A stretch of DNA of 64,000 nt from Crossiella sp. SN42 (GTDB taxonomy: Bacteria; Actinomycetota; Actinomycetes; Mycobacteriales; Pseudonocardiaceae): the NCBI RefSeq assembly GCF_023897065.1, contig NZ_JAMHIV010000004.1, positions 1-64,000 on the forward strand, in the 5' to 3' direction. The position numbers were made by a program, and so were the translations under genes. Below are positions 16,323-23,682 of this stretch, piece by piece. How positions within the stretch are numbered: the stretch's first letter is position 1; each line of letters opens with the position of its first letter. Under the pieces are notes generated by a model, which worked only from the letters and a program-made list of their open reading frames with translations, did not search any database and was not told the DNA's origin.

Positions 16323-17564
16323 GTGGACCTGCCGCTTTCCGCCGGAGGCCGACCCGCGCTCGCCGCGACGGCCGTCCCGCCACACATCCGGGCCGACCTG
16401 CTCGCCCGCGCCGGTAATCCACTGGCGCCGGTCAGCGGCTACGTCTACGACCCGGCGGTGGCCGCCGAGCGGGTCCGCGCGCTGCGGGCCGCGCTGCCCG
16501 GCTGGGCCAAGATCTGTTACGCGGTCAAGGCCAACACCTACCGGCCACTGCTGGCCGCGATGGCCCCGCACCTGGACGGCTTCGAGGTGTCCTCGGCCGC
16601 CGAAGCCGACCTGGCGCGGGGGGTGTCCCCGACGGCGCTGCTCGTCTCCTCCGGCCCCGGGAAGACCATGCCGACGTTGAACAGACTGCTGCACAACAAC
16701 ATCGGCGTGGTCAACGTGGAGAGCCGGTTGGAGCTGGCCCGGCTGAACCAGGCAGCCGGACTGGCCGGGCGACGGGTCGCGGTGACCATCCGGGTCAACC
16801 CGAAACAGGTCGAGGTGGCCGGTTCGCTGACCATGGGCGGCGCCGCCACGGTCTTCGGCCTCCCGGAGGATGAGGTCCCCGCGGCCCTGGCCGCCGCTGC
16901 CGCGCTGCCGAACCTGGACGTCGTGGGTTTCCACGTCCATGCCGTCTGTCAGAACATGGACGCGGCGGCCCACGCCGCCTATGTCCGGTGGTGCCTGGAG
17001 TGGAGCGCGGCGACGGCGGCCGAGCACGGTGTTGAGCTGCGCGCCGTCGGGGTGGGTGGCGGGATCGGGGTGCCCTTCGAGGGCGGTCCCGAGTTCGACA
17101 CTATGGAGTTGTGTGAGCTGCTGGGTGCGATGGCGCCTCCTTCCGGGGTGGACGTGATCTTCGAGCCGGGCCGGTGGTGCGTCACCGACGCCGGGTGGTA
17201 CGCGGCCGAGGTGGTCGACGTCAAACACGCCTACGGCACCTGGTTCGCCGTGCTGCGCGGTGGCATCAACCACTTCCAGCTGCCCACCTCCTGGGACATC
17301 CGGCATCCGTTCGCGGTGCTCCCGGTGGAAACCTGGCCGGTGGACTGGCCGCGGCCGGAAGCGGTGGACGTGCCGGTGACCGTGGTGGGTGAGCTGTGCA
17401 CGCCGGAGGACACGCTGGCGCGGGACTTCCAGGTGTCGCGGGTGCGCGCGGGTGATCTGGTGGTGTTCCCGATGGCCGGTTCGTACGGCTACGAGTTCGC
17501 GATGCCGCACTTCCTCGGCCACCCGCCCGCCGAGCGGCGGGTGGTGCGCGGTCAGGCCAGCTGA
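16323..17564 (+). CDS. Fold-type III PLP-dependent decarboxylase (SbnH/LysA-like)
   Basis: 413-residue Orn/DAP/Arg decarboxylase-2 family enzyme. An alanine-racemase-like PLP barrel has Lys69 in YAVKANTYRP. It is followed by FEVSSAAEADLARG, FHVHAVCQNMD, GVGGGIGVPF and EPGRWCV. A C-terminal beta domain carries GELCTPEDTLARD and AGSYGYEFAMPHF. The same family includes SbnH, which decarboxylates a siderophore intermediate in staphyloferrin B synthesis, as well as diaminopimelate and ornithine decarboxylases. Its place right after the NIS synthetases favours a siderophore-linked amine-forming step, but this is inference. The start is GTG 16323, probably leaderless. Confidence 0.82.
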   Translation: MDLPLSAGGRPALAATAVPPHIRADLLARAGNPLAPVSGYVYDPAVAAERVRALRAALPGWAKICYAVKANTYRPLLAAMAPHLDGFEVSSAAEADLARGVSPTALLVSSGPGKTMPTLNRLLHNNIGVVNVESRLELARLNQAAGLAGRRVAVTIRVNPKQVEVAGSLTMGGAATVFGLPEDEVPAALAAAAALPNLDVVGFHVHAVCQNMDAAAHAAYVRWCLEWSAATAAEHGVELRAVGVGGGIGVPFEGGPEFDTMELCELLGAMAPPSGVDVIFEPGRWCVTDAGWYAAEVVDVKHAYGTWFAVLRGGINHFQLPTSWDIRHPFAVLPVETWPVDWPRPEAVDVPVTVVGELCTPEDTLARDFQVSRVRAGDLVVFPMAGSYGYEFAMPHFLGHPPAERRVVRGQAS

Positions 17565-18247
17565 GCCGGATCCAGGCCCAGCAGGCCGGACACGGCGCGT
17601 TCGCCTGCCGGGGTCAGGCGGACCGCGCGGCCGGTGCCGACCGGTTTGAGCCAGCCGCGGTCGCGAAACCGTTGGCACACTTGGGCTCCGGCCGCACCGG
17701 CGAGGTGGGTGCGGCGTTCGGTCCAGTCCAGGCAGGCCCGGACCAGCGGCCGTCCGGTCGGCGTGGACAGGTCGGCGCCCAGCTGCTCGGTGAGCCAGGT
17801 CCGGCCTTCGGCGGTGAGGCCGAGGCCGTCGGCCGTGCTGAGCAGCCCGGCGGTGGTCATGGCGTCGGTAATCGCCACGCCGAGCCGGCCGGCCAGGTGG
17901 TCGTAGCAGGTGCGGCCGCGGGCCAGGGAGGCCGCGGTGGTGCTGGCGCGCAGGCCGGCCGGGCGTTGCGGGGCAGGGGTGAGGTGGGCAACGAGACCTT
18001 CCAGGAGTTCGGCGGTACGGGCGTCGGCGAGCTGCACGTACCGGTGCCTGCCCTGCCGGCGTTCGGTCAGCAGGCCGCCGGACAGGAGACGGTTGAGGTG
18101 TTCGGTGGCGGTGGAGGGGGCGACCTTGGCGTGCGCGGCCAGCTCCCCTGCGGTCCAGGCCCGGCCGTCCAGCAGGGCCAGACAGATCGCGGCCCTGGTG
18201 GGGTCGGCGAGCAGGGCGGCGAAGGCGGCCAGCTCGGTCGAGGTCAT
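17552..18247 (-). CDS. ArsR-type winged-helix transcriptional regulator
   Basis: 231 residues. An N-terminal ArsR/SmtB-like wHTH (about residues 2-75: FAALLADPTRAAICLALLDGRAWTAGELAAHAKVAPSTATEHLNRLLSGGLL) is followed by a longer C-terminal part with a second winged-helix look (WLTEQLGADL, CLDWTERRTHLAGAAG). No clear Cys metal site is visible. ATG 18247 has GAGG four nt upstream. It is divergent from the mini-P450 / PEP-mutase-like pair, and two palindromes lie in the shared 64-bp promoter region. That arrangement suggests it represses that pair and itself. Its 3' end overlaps the decarboxylase by 13 bp. Confidence 0.85.
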   Translation of the reverse strand: MTSTELAAFAALLADPTRAAICLALLDGRAWTAGELAAHAKVAPSTATEHLNRLLSGGLLTERRQGRHRYVQLADARTAELLEGLVAHLTPAPQRPAGLRASTTAASLARGRTCYDHLAGRLGVAITDAMTTAGLLSTADGLGLTAEGRTWLTEQLGADLSTPTGRPLVRACLDWTERRTHLAGAAGAQVCQRFRDRGWLKPVGTGRAVRLTPAGERAVSGLLGLDPAQLA

Positions 18248-18304
18248 GACCTCATTGTGCGGCCGGATGTTTCGGCCGCGACCGAAACGAACCGCGCCTA
18301 GTTT
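18240..18304. promoter_or_regulatory. Divergent operator/promoter: 14-bp palindrome, TTTCGG-N6-CCGAAA and a -10 box
   Basis: GAGGTCATGACCTC (18240-18253) is a perfect palindrome centred on the regulator's start codon. TTTCGG (18270-18275) and CCGAAA (18282-18287) form a perfect 6-6-6 inverted repeat midway. TAGTTT (18299-18304) ends 7 nt before the mini-P450 ATG with no ribosome-binding site between, so that mRNA is probably leaderless. The layout is typical of an ArsR-family regulator controlling itself and a divergent gene. Confidence 0.55.
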
Positions 18305-18311
18305 TTGTGTC

Positions 18312-19019
18312 ATGCCTCCGATCGATGGCGAGTCCACTGTGGTCACGGAGCCCGCTGTGGTGCGGGCTGTGCTGATGGACCCACGCTATTTTGTGCCAAC
18401 TTGGCACCGCCACCCTCGACCAGGTGAACCCGCTGGCGAGGCGGATATGGCCTGGTTACGGGCTTCTGTGGCCCGGTTCAGCGACGGTTCGGCGCATGAA
18501 CGGCGACGCTCCTTAGCATGTGCCGAGCTGGCACACGTACACACGATGGGGTTGTTCCACTTGGCAGCGGCGAATCCGGCCGCCGAGCCGGTAGTGGTGC
18601 TGGCTGAGGCCATGGGGCTGACCGGGGTGCGGGCCGCCGCCGTCGCGGCCGTGGCCAGGGCTTATCACCCGCACACGGCGGCCGAGTCGACCCCGGAGAC
18701 CGATCGGGCGGTGGCGGAGCTGGTCGAGTGCTGCGGCGGGGCCGCCGACGAGCGCACCGCGGCCCGGATCTGCCTGCTGGTGCAGGCTTCCGCGGCGACC
18801 GCGGCCCTGCGCGCGGCGGTCCAGGCGCACGGCTCGGTCGAGGCCGCGCTCCGGCTGGCCCCACCGGTCCCGCACACCAGGCGGATCGGCCAGGACGGCG
18901 CCGAACTGCTGCTCGAACTCAGCGGCGACCTTGCTTTCGGCGCGGGCCAACACGCCTGTCCCGGCCGCGCCCACGCGCTCGCCCTGGTGGCGGGCCAACT
19001 CGGAGAGGACTGCCCATGA
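18312..19019 (+). CDS. Miniature cytochrome P450-like protein
   Basis: 235 residues, about 60% of a normal P450. The heme-ligand loop is intact: FGAGQHACPGRAHALALV with Cys216, matching FGxGxHxCxG. A MDPRYFVP segment and an SDGSAHERRR segment resemble the B-C region (normally H..xR). The I-helix acid-alcohol pair is missing (LVQASAATAAL). In the K-helix equivalent VEAALRLAPPVPHTRR, the normally invariant Glu of ExxR aligns with Ala. It probably binds heme but may not be a classical monooxygenase. It is coupled to the next gene by an ATGA overlap and divergent from the ArsR-type regulator. Confidence 0.75.
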   Translation: MPPIDGESTVVTEPAVVRAVLMDPRYFVPTWHRHPRPGEPAGEADMAWLRASVARFSDGSAHERRRSLACAELAHVHTMGLFHLAAANPAAEPVVVLAEAMGLTGVRAAAVAAVARAYHPHTAAESTPETDRAVAELVECCGGAADERTAARICLLVQASAATAALRAAVQAHGSVEAALRLAPPVPHTRRIGQDGAELLLELSGDLAFGAGQHACPGRAHALALVAGQLGEDCP

Positions 19020-19783
19020 CCACCGCCTTCCACGCCCTGCACACGGGCCCGGAACCCTTGCTGCTGCCCAACGCCTGGGACTTCGGCTCCGCCGCGATGC
19101 TGGCCGGGGCCGGTTTCGCCGCGGTCGGCACCACCAGCCTCGGCGTCGCGGTCGCCGCCGGACTGCCGGACGCCCAGGGCGCAGCCCGCGCGGAAACCCT
19201 TGCCCTGGCCCGGTTGCTGACCCGGCTGCCCTGCCCGGTGACGGTGGACATCGAGGCCGGGTTCAGCGCGGACCCAGCCGAGGTCGGCGCGCTGGCCGCG
19301 GAACTGGCCAGGCTGGGGATAGCGGGCGTCAACCTCGAGGACGGGCGCTATGCTGGCCTGGCTGATCCCGGACAGCAGGCCGAGTTGATCAGCGCGGTGC
19401 GGGTGGCGGCACCAGGTCTCTTCCTCAACGCGCGCACCGACACCTACTGGCTCGGCCCGGGCGACCTCGCGGAGACCCTGCGGCGGGTGCGCCGCTACGT
19501 CGCGGCGGGCGCGGACGGGATGTTCGTGCCCGGACTCACCGAGACCGCGGACATCCAGCGGCTGGTCGGCGAGGCCGGGGCACCGGTGAACCTGTTGTTC
19601 GTGCCAGGGCGGCACAGCGTGGCTGAGCTGGGCGAGCTCGGGGTGCGCCGGGTGAGCACCGGGTCCCTGCTGTTCCGCGCGGCGCTGCGGGCGGTGGTGG
19701 ACACGGCGGCCGCGGTGCGCGACGGCGAGCCGATCCCGGCAGTGCCCGGCTATGCCGAGGTGGATCGACTCACGGCAAGGTGA
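19016..19783 (+). CDS. Isocitrate lyase/PEP mutase superfamily protein
   Basis: 255-residue TIM-barrel protein of the ICL/PEPM superfamily. It shows LLLPNAWDFGSAAMLAGAGFAAVGTTS, VTVDIEAGFSADP (the metal-binding Asp/Glu strand), GVNLEDGRY and LFLNARTDTYWLG. It lacks the KKCGH catalytic loop of true isocitrate lyases. Members like this cleave or rearrange small oxo acids or phosphonates, and the substrate here is unknown. It is translationally coupled (ATGA) to the mini-P450. The 3' end overlaps the convergent lipoprotein gene by 14 bp. Confidence 0.85.
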   Translation: MTTAFHALHTGPEPLLLPNAWDFGSAAMLAGAGFAAVGTTSLGVAVAAGLPDAQGAARAETLALARLLTRLPCPVTVDIEAGFSADPAEVGALAAELARLGIAGVNLEDGRYAGLADPGQQAELISAVRVAAPGLFLNARTDTYWLGPGDLAETLRRVRRYVAAGADGMFVPGLTETADIQRLVGEAGAPVNLLFVPGRHSVAELGELGVRRVSTGSLLFRAALRAVVDTAAAVRDGEPIPAVPGYAEVDRLTAR

Positions 19784-20498
19784 GCCGGCTGAGCAGCGTG
19801 TCGGCGGTGTGCGCCAGCCCTCGCAGGATGATCTTGGCGAGCGCGCCGTGGTCCTTGCTGCCCTTCACCTTCACCATTGGCATGGTGACGCCTACCGTGC
19901 TGAGCATGGTCGTGCCGGGGCCGTTGCGAGCGAGGTAGGCGAAGCAGTACAGGGTCTCCTGTGTGTTCGCCTTCTTGTTGCTCGCACAGAACGCGAACAC
20001 GCCGTCGACCTTGCTGGTCACCGGGATCCGATGCTCACCGATCACCTTGAAGGCGCCCTCCTCCTCGTCCTGCCACTCCGGGCAGTGCTGGGTGGTCTGC
20101 TCCCGCAGTTCGGTGATCAGCTCCTCGGCCCGCCGACTCGGGTAGAGGTGCGCGGTGCTGGTCACCAGACTGGGCGCCGACTCCCAGCGTCGCAGGTAGC
20201 CGACCAGGTGCGGGGTGCGCAGCCGGGCCCAGCAGCTGATCACCGGCCCCGACTCGAGCCGCTCCTCGTGCATCTCGACGTCCGCGGTCCGCAGTGTGCC
20301 GACGGGCAGCACCGCCTGGAACGCTGCCTCGTGGAACACGCGTTCGGTCTCGGCCGCCGACTTCATGGTGGTGGCAGGCGGTGCGGTCGTGGTCGAGGTG
20401 GGCGCAGCCTCCACAGCACCCGCGGGCGGCGAGTCGGCGGGCTGACCGCAGCCGGTCAGCGTCGCGCCTACGAGCACGGTCAGGAGCAGCCGTCTCAT
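19770..20498 (-). CDS. Predicted lipoprotein, unknown function
   Basis: 242 residues. A type II signal peptide has the lipobox LTGC (lipidated Cys17). A Thr/Pro/Ala-rich linker (about 20-45) follows, then a mixed alpha/beta domain with four cysteines in the mature part (SCWARL, QHCPEW, AFCASNK, LYCFAYL) that could form two disulfides. ATG 20498 is preceded by GGGGAGGAAAACC. I do not recognise the domain. It is divergent from a GNAT gene across two tandem 16-bp operator-like palindromes. Confidence 0.75.
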   Translation of the reverse strand: MRRLLLTVLVGATLTGCGQPADSPPAGAVEAAPTSTTTAPPATTMKSAAETERVFHEAAFQAVLPVGTLRTADVEMHEERLESGPVISCWARLRTPHLVGYLRRWESAPSLVTSTAHLYPSRRAEELITELREQTTQHCPEWQDEEEGAFKVIGEHRIPVTSKVDGVFAFCASNKKANTQETLYCFAYLARNGPGTTMLSTVGVTMPMVKVKGSKDHGALAKIILRGLAHTADTLLSRLTLP

Positions 20499-20514
20499 GG
20501 TTTTCCTCCCCAGT

Positions 20515-20560
20515 TTGAGCGTTCGCTCAATATGAAAGCAGTTCTTAAGCGATTGCTCAA
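20515..20560. promoter_or_regulatory. Two tandem 16-bp operator-like palindromes
   Basis: TTGAGCGTTCGCTCAA (20515-20530) is a perfect 7-2-7 palindrome. TTAAGCGATTGCTCAA (20545-20560) is a diverged copy. Their centres are exactly 30 bp apart, about three helical turns. The half-site TTGAGCG with a short spacer looks like TetR-family operators. No TetR gene is adjacent; the nearest is at 30788. They lie between the divergent lipoprotein and GNAT genes and close to their likely promoters. Confidence 0.6.
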
Positions 20561-20610
20561 GTCTTGCCGGGCGTGATCGGCTGGCCGGACCGCGAGCAGA
20601 GGAGCTGGGG

Positions 20611-21048
20611 ATGGTTGAGATCGGGCCGCTTAACGAGCAGGAGCGCGACGCCTGGCAGGCGTTGTTCCGCGGCTACAACGAGATCTACCAGCGGGTTCTG
20701 CCGCAGGAGGGCTACGACCGGGCCTGGCGGGAGTTCCGCGAGGGCGCCAGGATGCACGCGCTCGGCGCGCGGATCGACGGCAGGCTGGTGGGCATCACGC
20801 ACTTCCTGGTGCACCCGAGCACCTCGTCCGCGGATGTCTGCTACCTCCAGGACCTGTTCACCTCCCCCGAGGCGCGTGGCCGCGGAGTGGCGCGGGCGCT
20901 GATCGAGGCGGTGGTGGACTGGGCGCGGGAACGGGAGTGCGCGCGGGTCTACTGGCACACCCAGGAGACGAACGCGACCGCGCGGCGGCTCTACGACCAG
21001 GTGGCGCTCAACAAGGGGTTCATCCAGTACCAGGTGCCGCTGGACTGA
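20611..21048 (+). CDS. GNAT-family N-acetyltransferase
   Basis: 145-residue GNAT enzyme, full length for the fold. It has RIDGRLVGITHFLVHPS (beta4), CYLQDLFTSPEARGRGVARALIEAV (motif A with the acetyl-CoA pyrophosphate loop ARGRGVA at about residues 88-94) and VYWHTQETNATARRLYDQVA (motif B). GGAGCTGGGG just before ATG 20611 gives a ribosome-binding site. It resembles the many small GNATs of unknown substrate in actinomycetes. It is convergent with the glutamine-synthetase-family gene, 4 bp from its 3' end. Confidence 0.85.
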   Translation: MVEIGPLNEQERDAWQALFRGYNEIYQRVLPQEGYDRAWREFREGARMHALGARIDGRLVGITHFLVHPSTSSADVCYLQDLFTSPEARGRGVARALIEAVVDWARERECARVYWHTQETNATARRLYDQVALNKGFIQYQVPLD

Positions 21049-21052
21049 CCGC

Positions 21053-22408
21053 TCAGAGCCGCTCGAAGCCGCGGCGCAGCTCCCAGTCGGTGACCGCGGC
21101 GGTGAAGGCGTCCAGCTCGGCCTGGGCGGCCCTGGCGTAGTGGCCGACCACCTCGGCGCCGAAGGCGGCCTCGGCGACCGGGCTGGTCCGCCACAGGTCC
21201 AGGGCGGTGGCCAGGTCCGGTGGCAGGGTGCGGCCCTCGGCGCTGAAGGCGTTGCCCCGGAAGGGTTCTTCGAGTTCCAGGCGTTGCTCGATGCCGTGCA
21301 GGCCCGCGGCGATGACCGCGGCGACCGCGAGGTAGGGGTTGGCGTCGCCGCCGGGGACGCGGTGTTCCAGGCGCAGCGACTCGCCCTGGCCGACCACCCG
21401 GATCGGGCAGGTGCGGTTGTCCCGGCCCCAGCCGAGCACGGTGGGCGCGAACGCGCCGGGGGCGAACCGCTTGTAGGAGTTGACGTTCGGGGCCTGGAAC
21501 AGGACCAGCTCCCTGGCACAGGCCAGCGTGCCGGCGAGGAAGTGCCGCATCAGCGCGGACATCCCCGCGCCTTGCGCGAACACCGGCCGGTCGTCCCTGT
21601 CGCGCAGGGACAGGTGCAGGTGGCAGGAGTTGCCCTCGCCGGTGTCGAACTTGGCCATGAAGGTCAGCGCCTGACCGTGCGCGGCCGCGATCTGCTTGGC
21701 GCCGGTCTTGTACAGTACGGTGTTGTCGCAGGTGGTGAGCGCGTCCCGGTGGCGGAACACGATCTCGTACTGGCCTGGGTGACATTCGCCGCGCGCGGAC
21801 TCCAGGCGCAGTCCGGCGCGCACCATGTCCCGGCGGATGCGGTTGACCAGTGGGTCCACATCGGACAGTCCGGCCACCGCGTAGTCCACGTTGTGCCGGG
21901 TGGCCGGGCGCAGGTCCTGGTAGCCGCGGCCCCATGCGGTCTGGTAGTCCTCGCGGAAGACCAGGAACTCCAGCTCGGCGCCGACCTGTGCGGACAGGCC
22001 GAGGGCGGCGAGCCGGTCGAGCTGGGCGCGCAGGACCTGCCGGGGTGCCACGGTCACCGGGTCGCCGCCGGGCCAGTGCGCGTCGGCGAGCACCAGCGCG
22101 GTGCCCTCGTCCCAGGGCAGCAGGCGCAGCGTGGCCGGGTCGGGGATGAGCGTGAAGTCGCCGAATCCCGTTGCGGCGGCGTCGATCGCGTAGCCGGGGC
22201 CGGTAGTCATGTCCACGTCGACGGCGAGCAGGTAGGCGCAGGCCGCGGTGACTCCGGCCGTGTCCAGGTAGTGCTCGGCGTCCACCCGGCTGCCGACCAG
22301 GCGGCCGGTGAGGTCGGGCAGGGCGACGATCACGTTGTCCACCAGGCCCTCGGCCACCGCGGCCCGCAGCCGTTCCGGCGGCAGCGGGACCGGCTGGCGG
22401 GTGGTCAC
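21053..22408 (-). CDS. Glutamine-synthetase-family gamma-glutamyl ligase (GlnA3/GlnA4/PuuA-like) in the siderophore operon
   Basis: 451 residues with an N-terminal beta-grasp domain (VIVALPDLTGRLVGSR) and the GS catalytic barrel: VGAELEFLVF (metal Glu), GQYEIVFRH, TFMAKFDTGEGNSCHLHLSL, NSYKRFAPGAFAPTVLGWGRDNRTCPIRVV and LEHRVPGGDANPYLAVAAVIAAGLHGIEQ. It belongs with GS-like ligases that glutamylate polyamines or ethanolamine rather than housekeeping GlnA. GTG 22408 overlaps the stop of the hydroxylase gene (GTGA), so it is the fourth cistron of the diaminopropane pathway operon. Possible jobs are glutamylating surplus 1,3-diaminopropane or adding glutamate to the siderophore. Neither is proven. 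Confidence 0.85.
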   Translation of the reverse strand: MTTRQPVPLPPERLRAAVAEGLVDNVIVALPDLTGRLVGSRVDAEHYLDTAGVTAACAYLLAVDVDMTTGPGYAIDAAATGFGDFTLIPDPATLRLLPWDEGTALVLADAHWPGGDPVTVAPRQVLRAQLDRLAALGLSAQVGAELEFLVFREDYQTAWGRGYQDLRPATRHNVDYAVAGLSDVDPLVNRIRRDMVRAGLRLESARGECHPGQYEIVFRHRDALTTCDNTVLYKTGAKQIAAAHGQALTFMAKFDTGEGNSCHLHLSLRDRDDRPVFAQGAGMSALMRHFLAGTLACARELVLFQAPNVNSYKRFAPGAFAPTVLGWGRDNRTCPIRVVGQGESLRLEHRVPGGDANPYLAVAAVIAAGLHGIEQRLELEEPFRGNAFSAEGRTLPPDLATALDLWRTSPVAEAAFGAEVVGHYARAAQAELDAFTAAVTDWELRRGFERL

Positions 22409-23682
22409 GGGGCCCCGAAGGTGGTGAAGGCGGTGCGTTCGGGCAGGCGGTGCACGGTGCGGCCGGTGACCGCGTTGAGGATGGTGGCCGCCCGCCAGGC
22501 GCCCAGGGTCAGGTCCGGTGCGCCGACGCCGTGTGTGTGCAGCTCGCCGTTCTGCACGTACAGGCCGCCGGTGACCGCCGGGTCCAGCTCGATCCGGTAG
22601 TCGGCGCCGATGCGGTGGCGGTGGCTGTCGTCCCAGTGCACGAGGTGGCCCAAGGGGCCCAGGAACGGTGGTACGCTCGCGGCGTAGCCGGTGGCGAGGA
22701 CTACTCGGTCGGTGTCCACTGTGTACGGCCGGTCCTGCTGGATCTCGTGGCAGCCCAGGCGATAGCGGCCATCGACCTGTGCGACCGTGCGGATCTCGGT
22801 GTGCGGGTTCAGCTGCGCGGGCACTGCCCCGCCGCCGATGGTGCGTTCGTAGAGCAGGTCGTGGATCTCGGCCAGGGTGTCCACGCTGACCGCCTTGTAC
22901 AGCTGCCACTGCGCAGGCACGAGTCTGTCCCTTGTGGACGGTGACAAGCCGCGGAAGTAGCTGGTGTAGTCCGGGGTGAAATGTTCCAGGCCGAGCTTGG
23001 AGTACTCCATCGGCGCGAACCGGCCCCTGGTCAGCCAGCGCACCCGGCTGCCGGTCTCCGGCTGGCGGCGCAGCAGGTCGAGGAACACCTCGGCACCGGA
23101 CTGGCCGGAGCCGACCACGGTGACGTCGGCGGCCGCGGTGAGCTCGGGCAGGTTCGGCAGGTAGTCGGCGGCGTGGCAGATCTCCTTGCCCAGCAAGGGC
23201 CGGAACGCCTCGGGCACCCGCGGCTGGGTGCCGACGCCGAGCACCACGTTGCGGGCCAGCAGCTCTCCCCCGCTGTGCGTGACCCGGAAGGCGCCGCGGC
23301 CCGCGTCCCAGGACACCGCGGTGACCTCGGTGCCGAAGCGGCAGGAGGGCAGGGACTCGGCGACCCAGCGGCAGTAGTGGTCGTACTCGCGGCGCGGCAC
23401 GTGGAAGCGTTCGGCGAAGAAGAACGGGAACATCCGGTCGTGCTCGCGCAGGTAGTTCAGGAAGGACCAGCGGCTGGTCGGGTCGACCATGGTGACCAGG
23501 TCGGCCAGGAACGGCACCTGGAGCTGGGCGCCGTCGATGAGCAGCCCCGGGTGCCAGCTGAACTCGGCGCGCCGGTCCAGGAACACCGCGTCCAGGCCGG
23601 GCACCGCGTCGGCCAGCGCGGCCAGGCCCAGGTTGAACGGGCCGAGCCCGATCCCGGCCAGGTCGTGCACGTGCGCGCTCAT
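22405..23682 (-). CDS. Diamine/lysine N-hydroxylase (RhbE/IucD family flavin monooxygenase)
   Basis: 425-residue flavin- and NADPH-dependent N-hydroxylating monooxygenase. The FAD loop GIGLGPFNLGLA is at residues 10-21. FSWHPGLLIDGAQLQVPFLADLVT and SFLNYLREHDR are typical of IucD/SidA/PvdA. The NADPH loop VVGSGQSGAEVFLDL and the late ATGY motif (VVLATGYAASVPPFL) are present. By context it hydroxylates N of 1,3-diaminopropane. It is coupled by an ATGA overlap to the decarboxylase upstream and by GTGA to the GS-like gene downstream. N-hydroxylase family is firm; substrate is inferred from neighbours. Confidence 0.9.
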   Translation of the reverse strand: MSAHVHDLAGIGLGPFNLGLAALADAVPGLDAVFLDRRAEFSWHPGLLIDGAQLQVPFLADLVTMVDPTSRWSFLNYLREHDRMFPFFFAERFHVPRREYDHYCRWVAESLPSCRFGTEVTAVSWDAGRGAFRVTHSGGELLARNVVLGVGTQPRVPEAFRPLLGKEICHAADYLPNLPELTAAADVTVVGSGQSGAEVFLDLLRRQPETGSRVRWLTRGRFAPMEYSKLGLEHFTPDYTSYFRGLSPSTRDRLVPAQWQLYKAVSVDTLAEIHDLLYERTIGGGAVPAQLNPHTEIRTVAQVDGRYRLGCHEIQQDRPYTVDTDRVVLATGYAASVPPFLGPLGHLVHWDDSHRHRIGADYRIELDPAVTGGLYVQNGELHTHGVGAPDLTLGAWRAATILNAVTGRTVHRLPERTAFTTFGAP

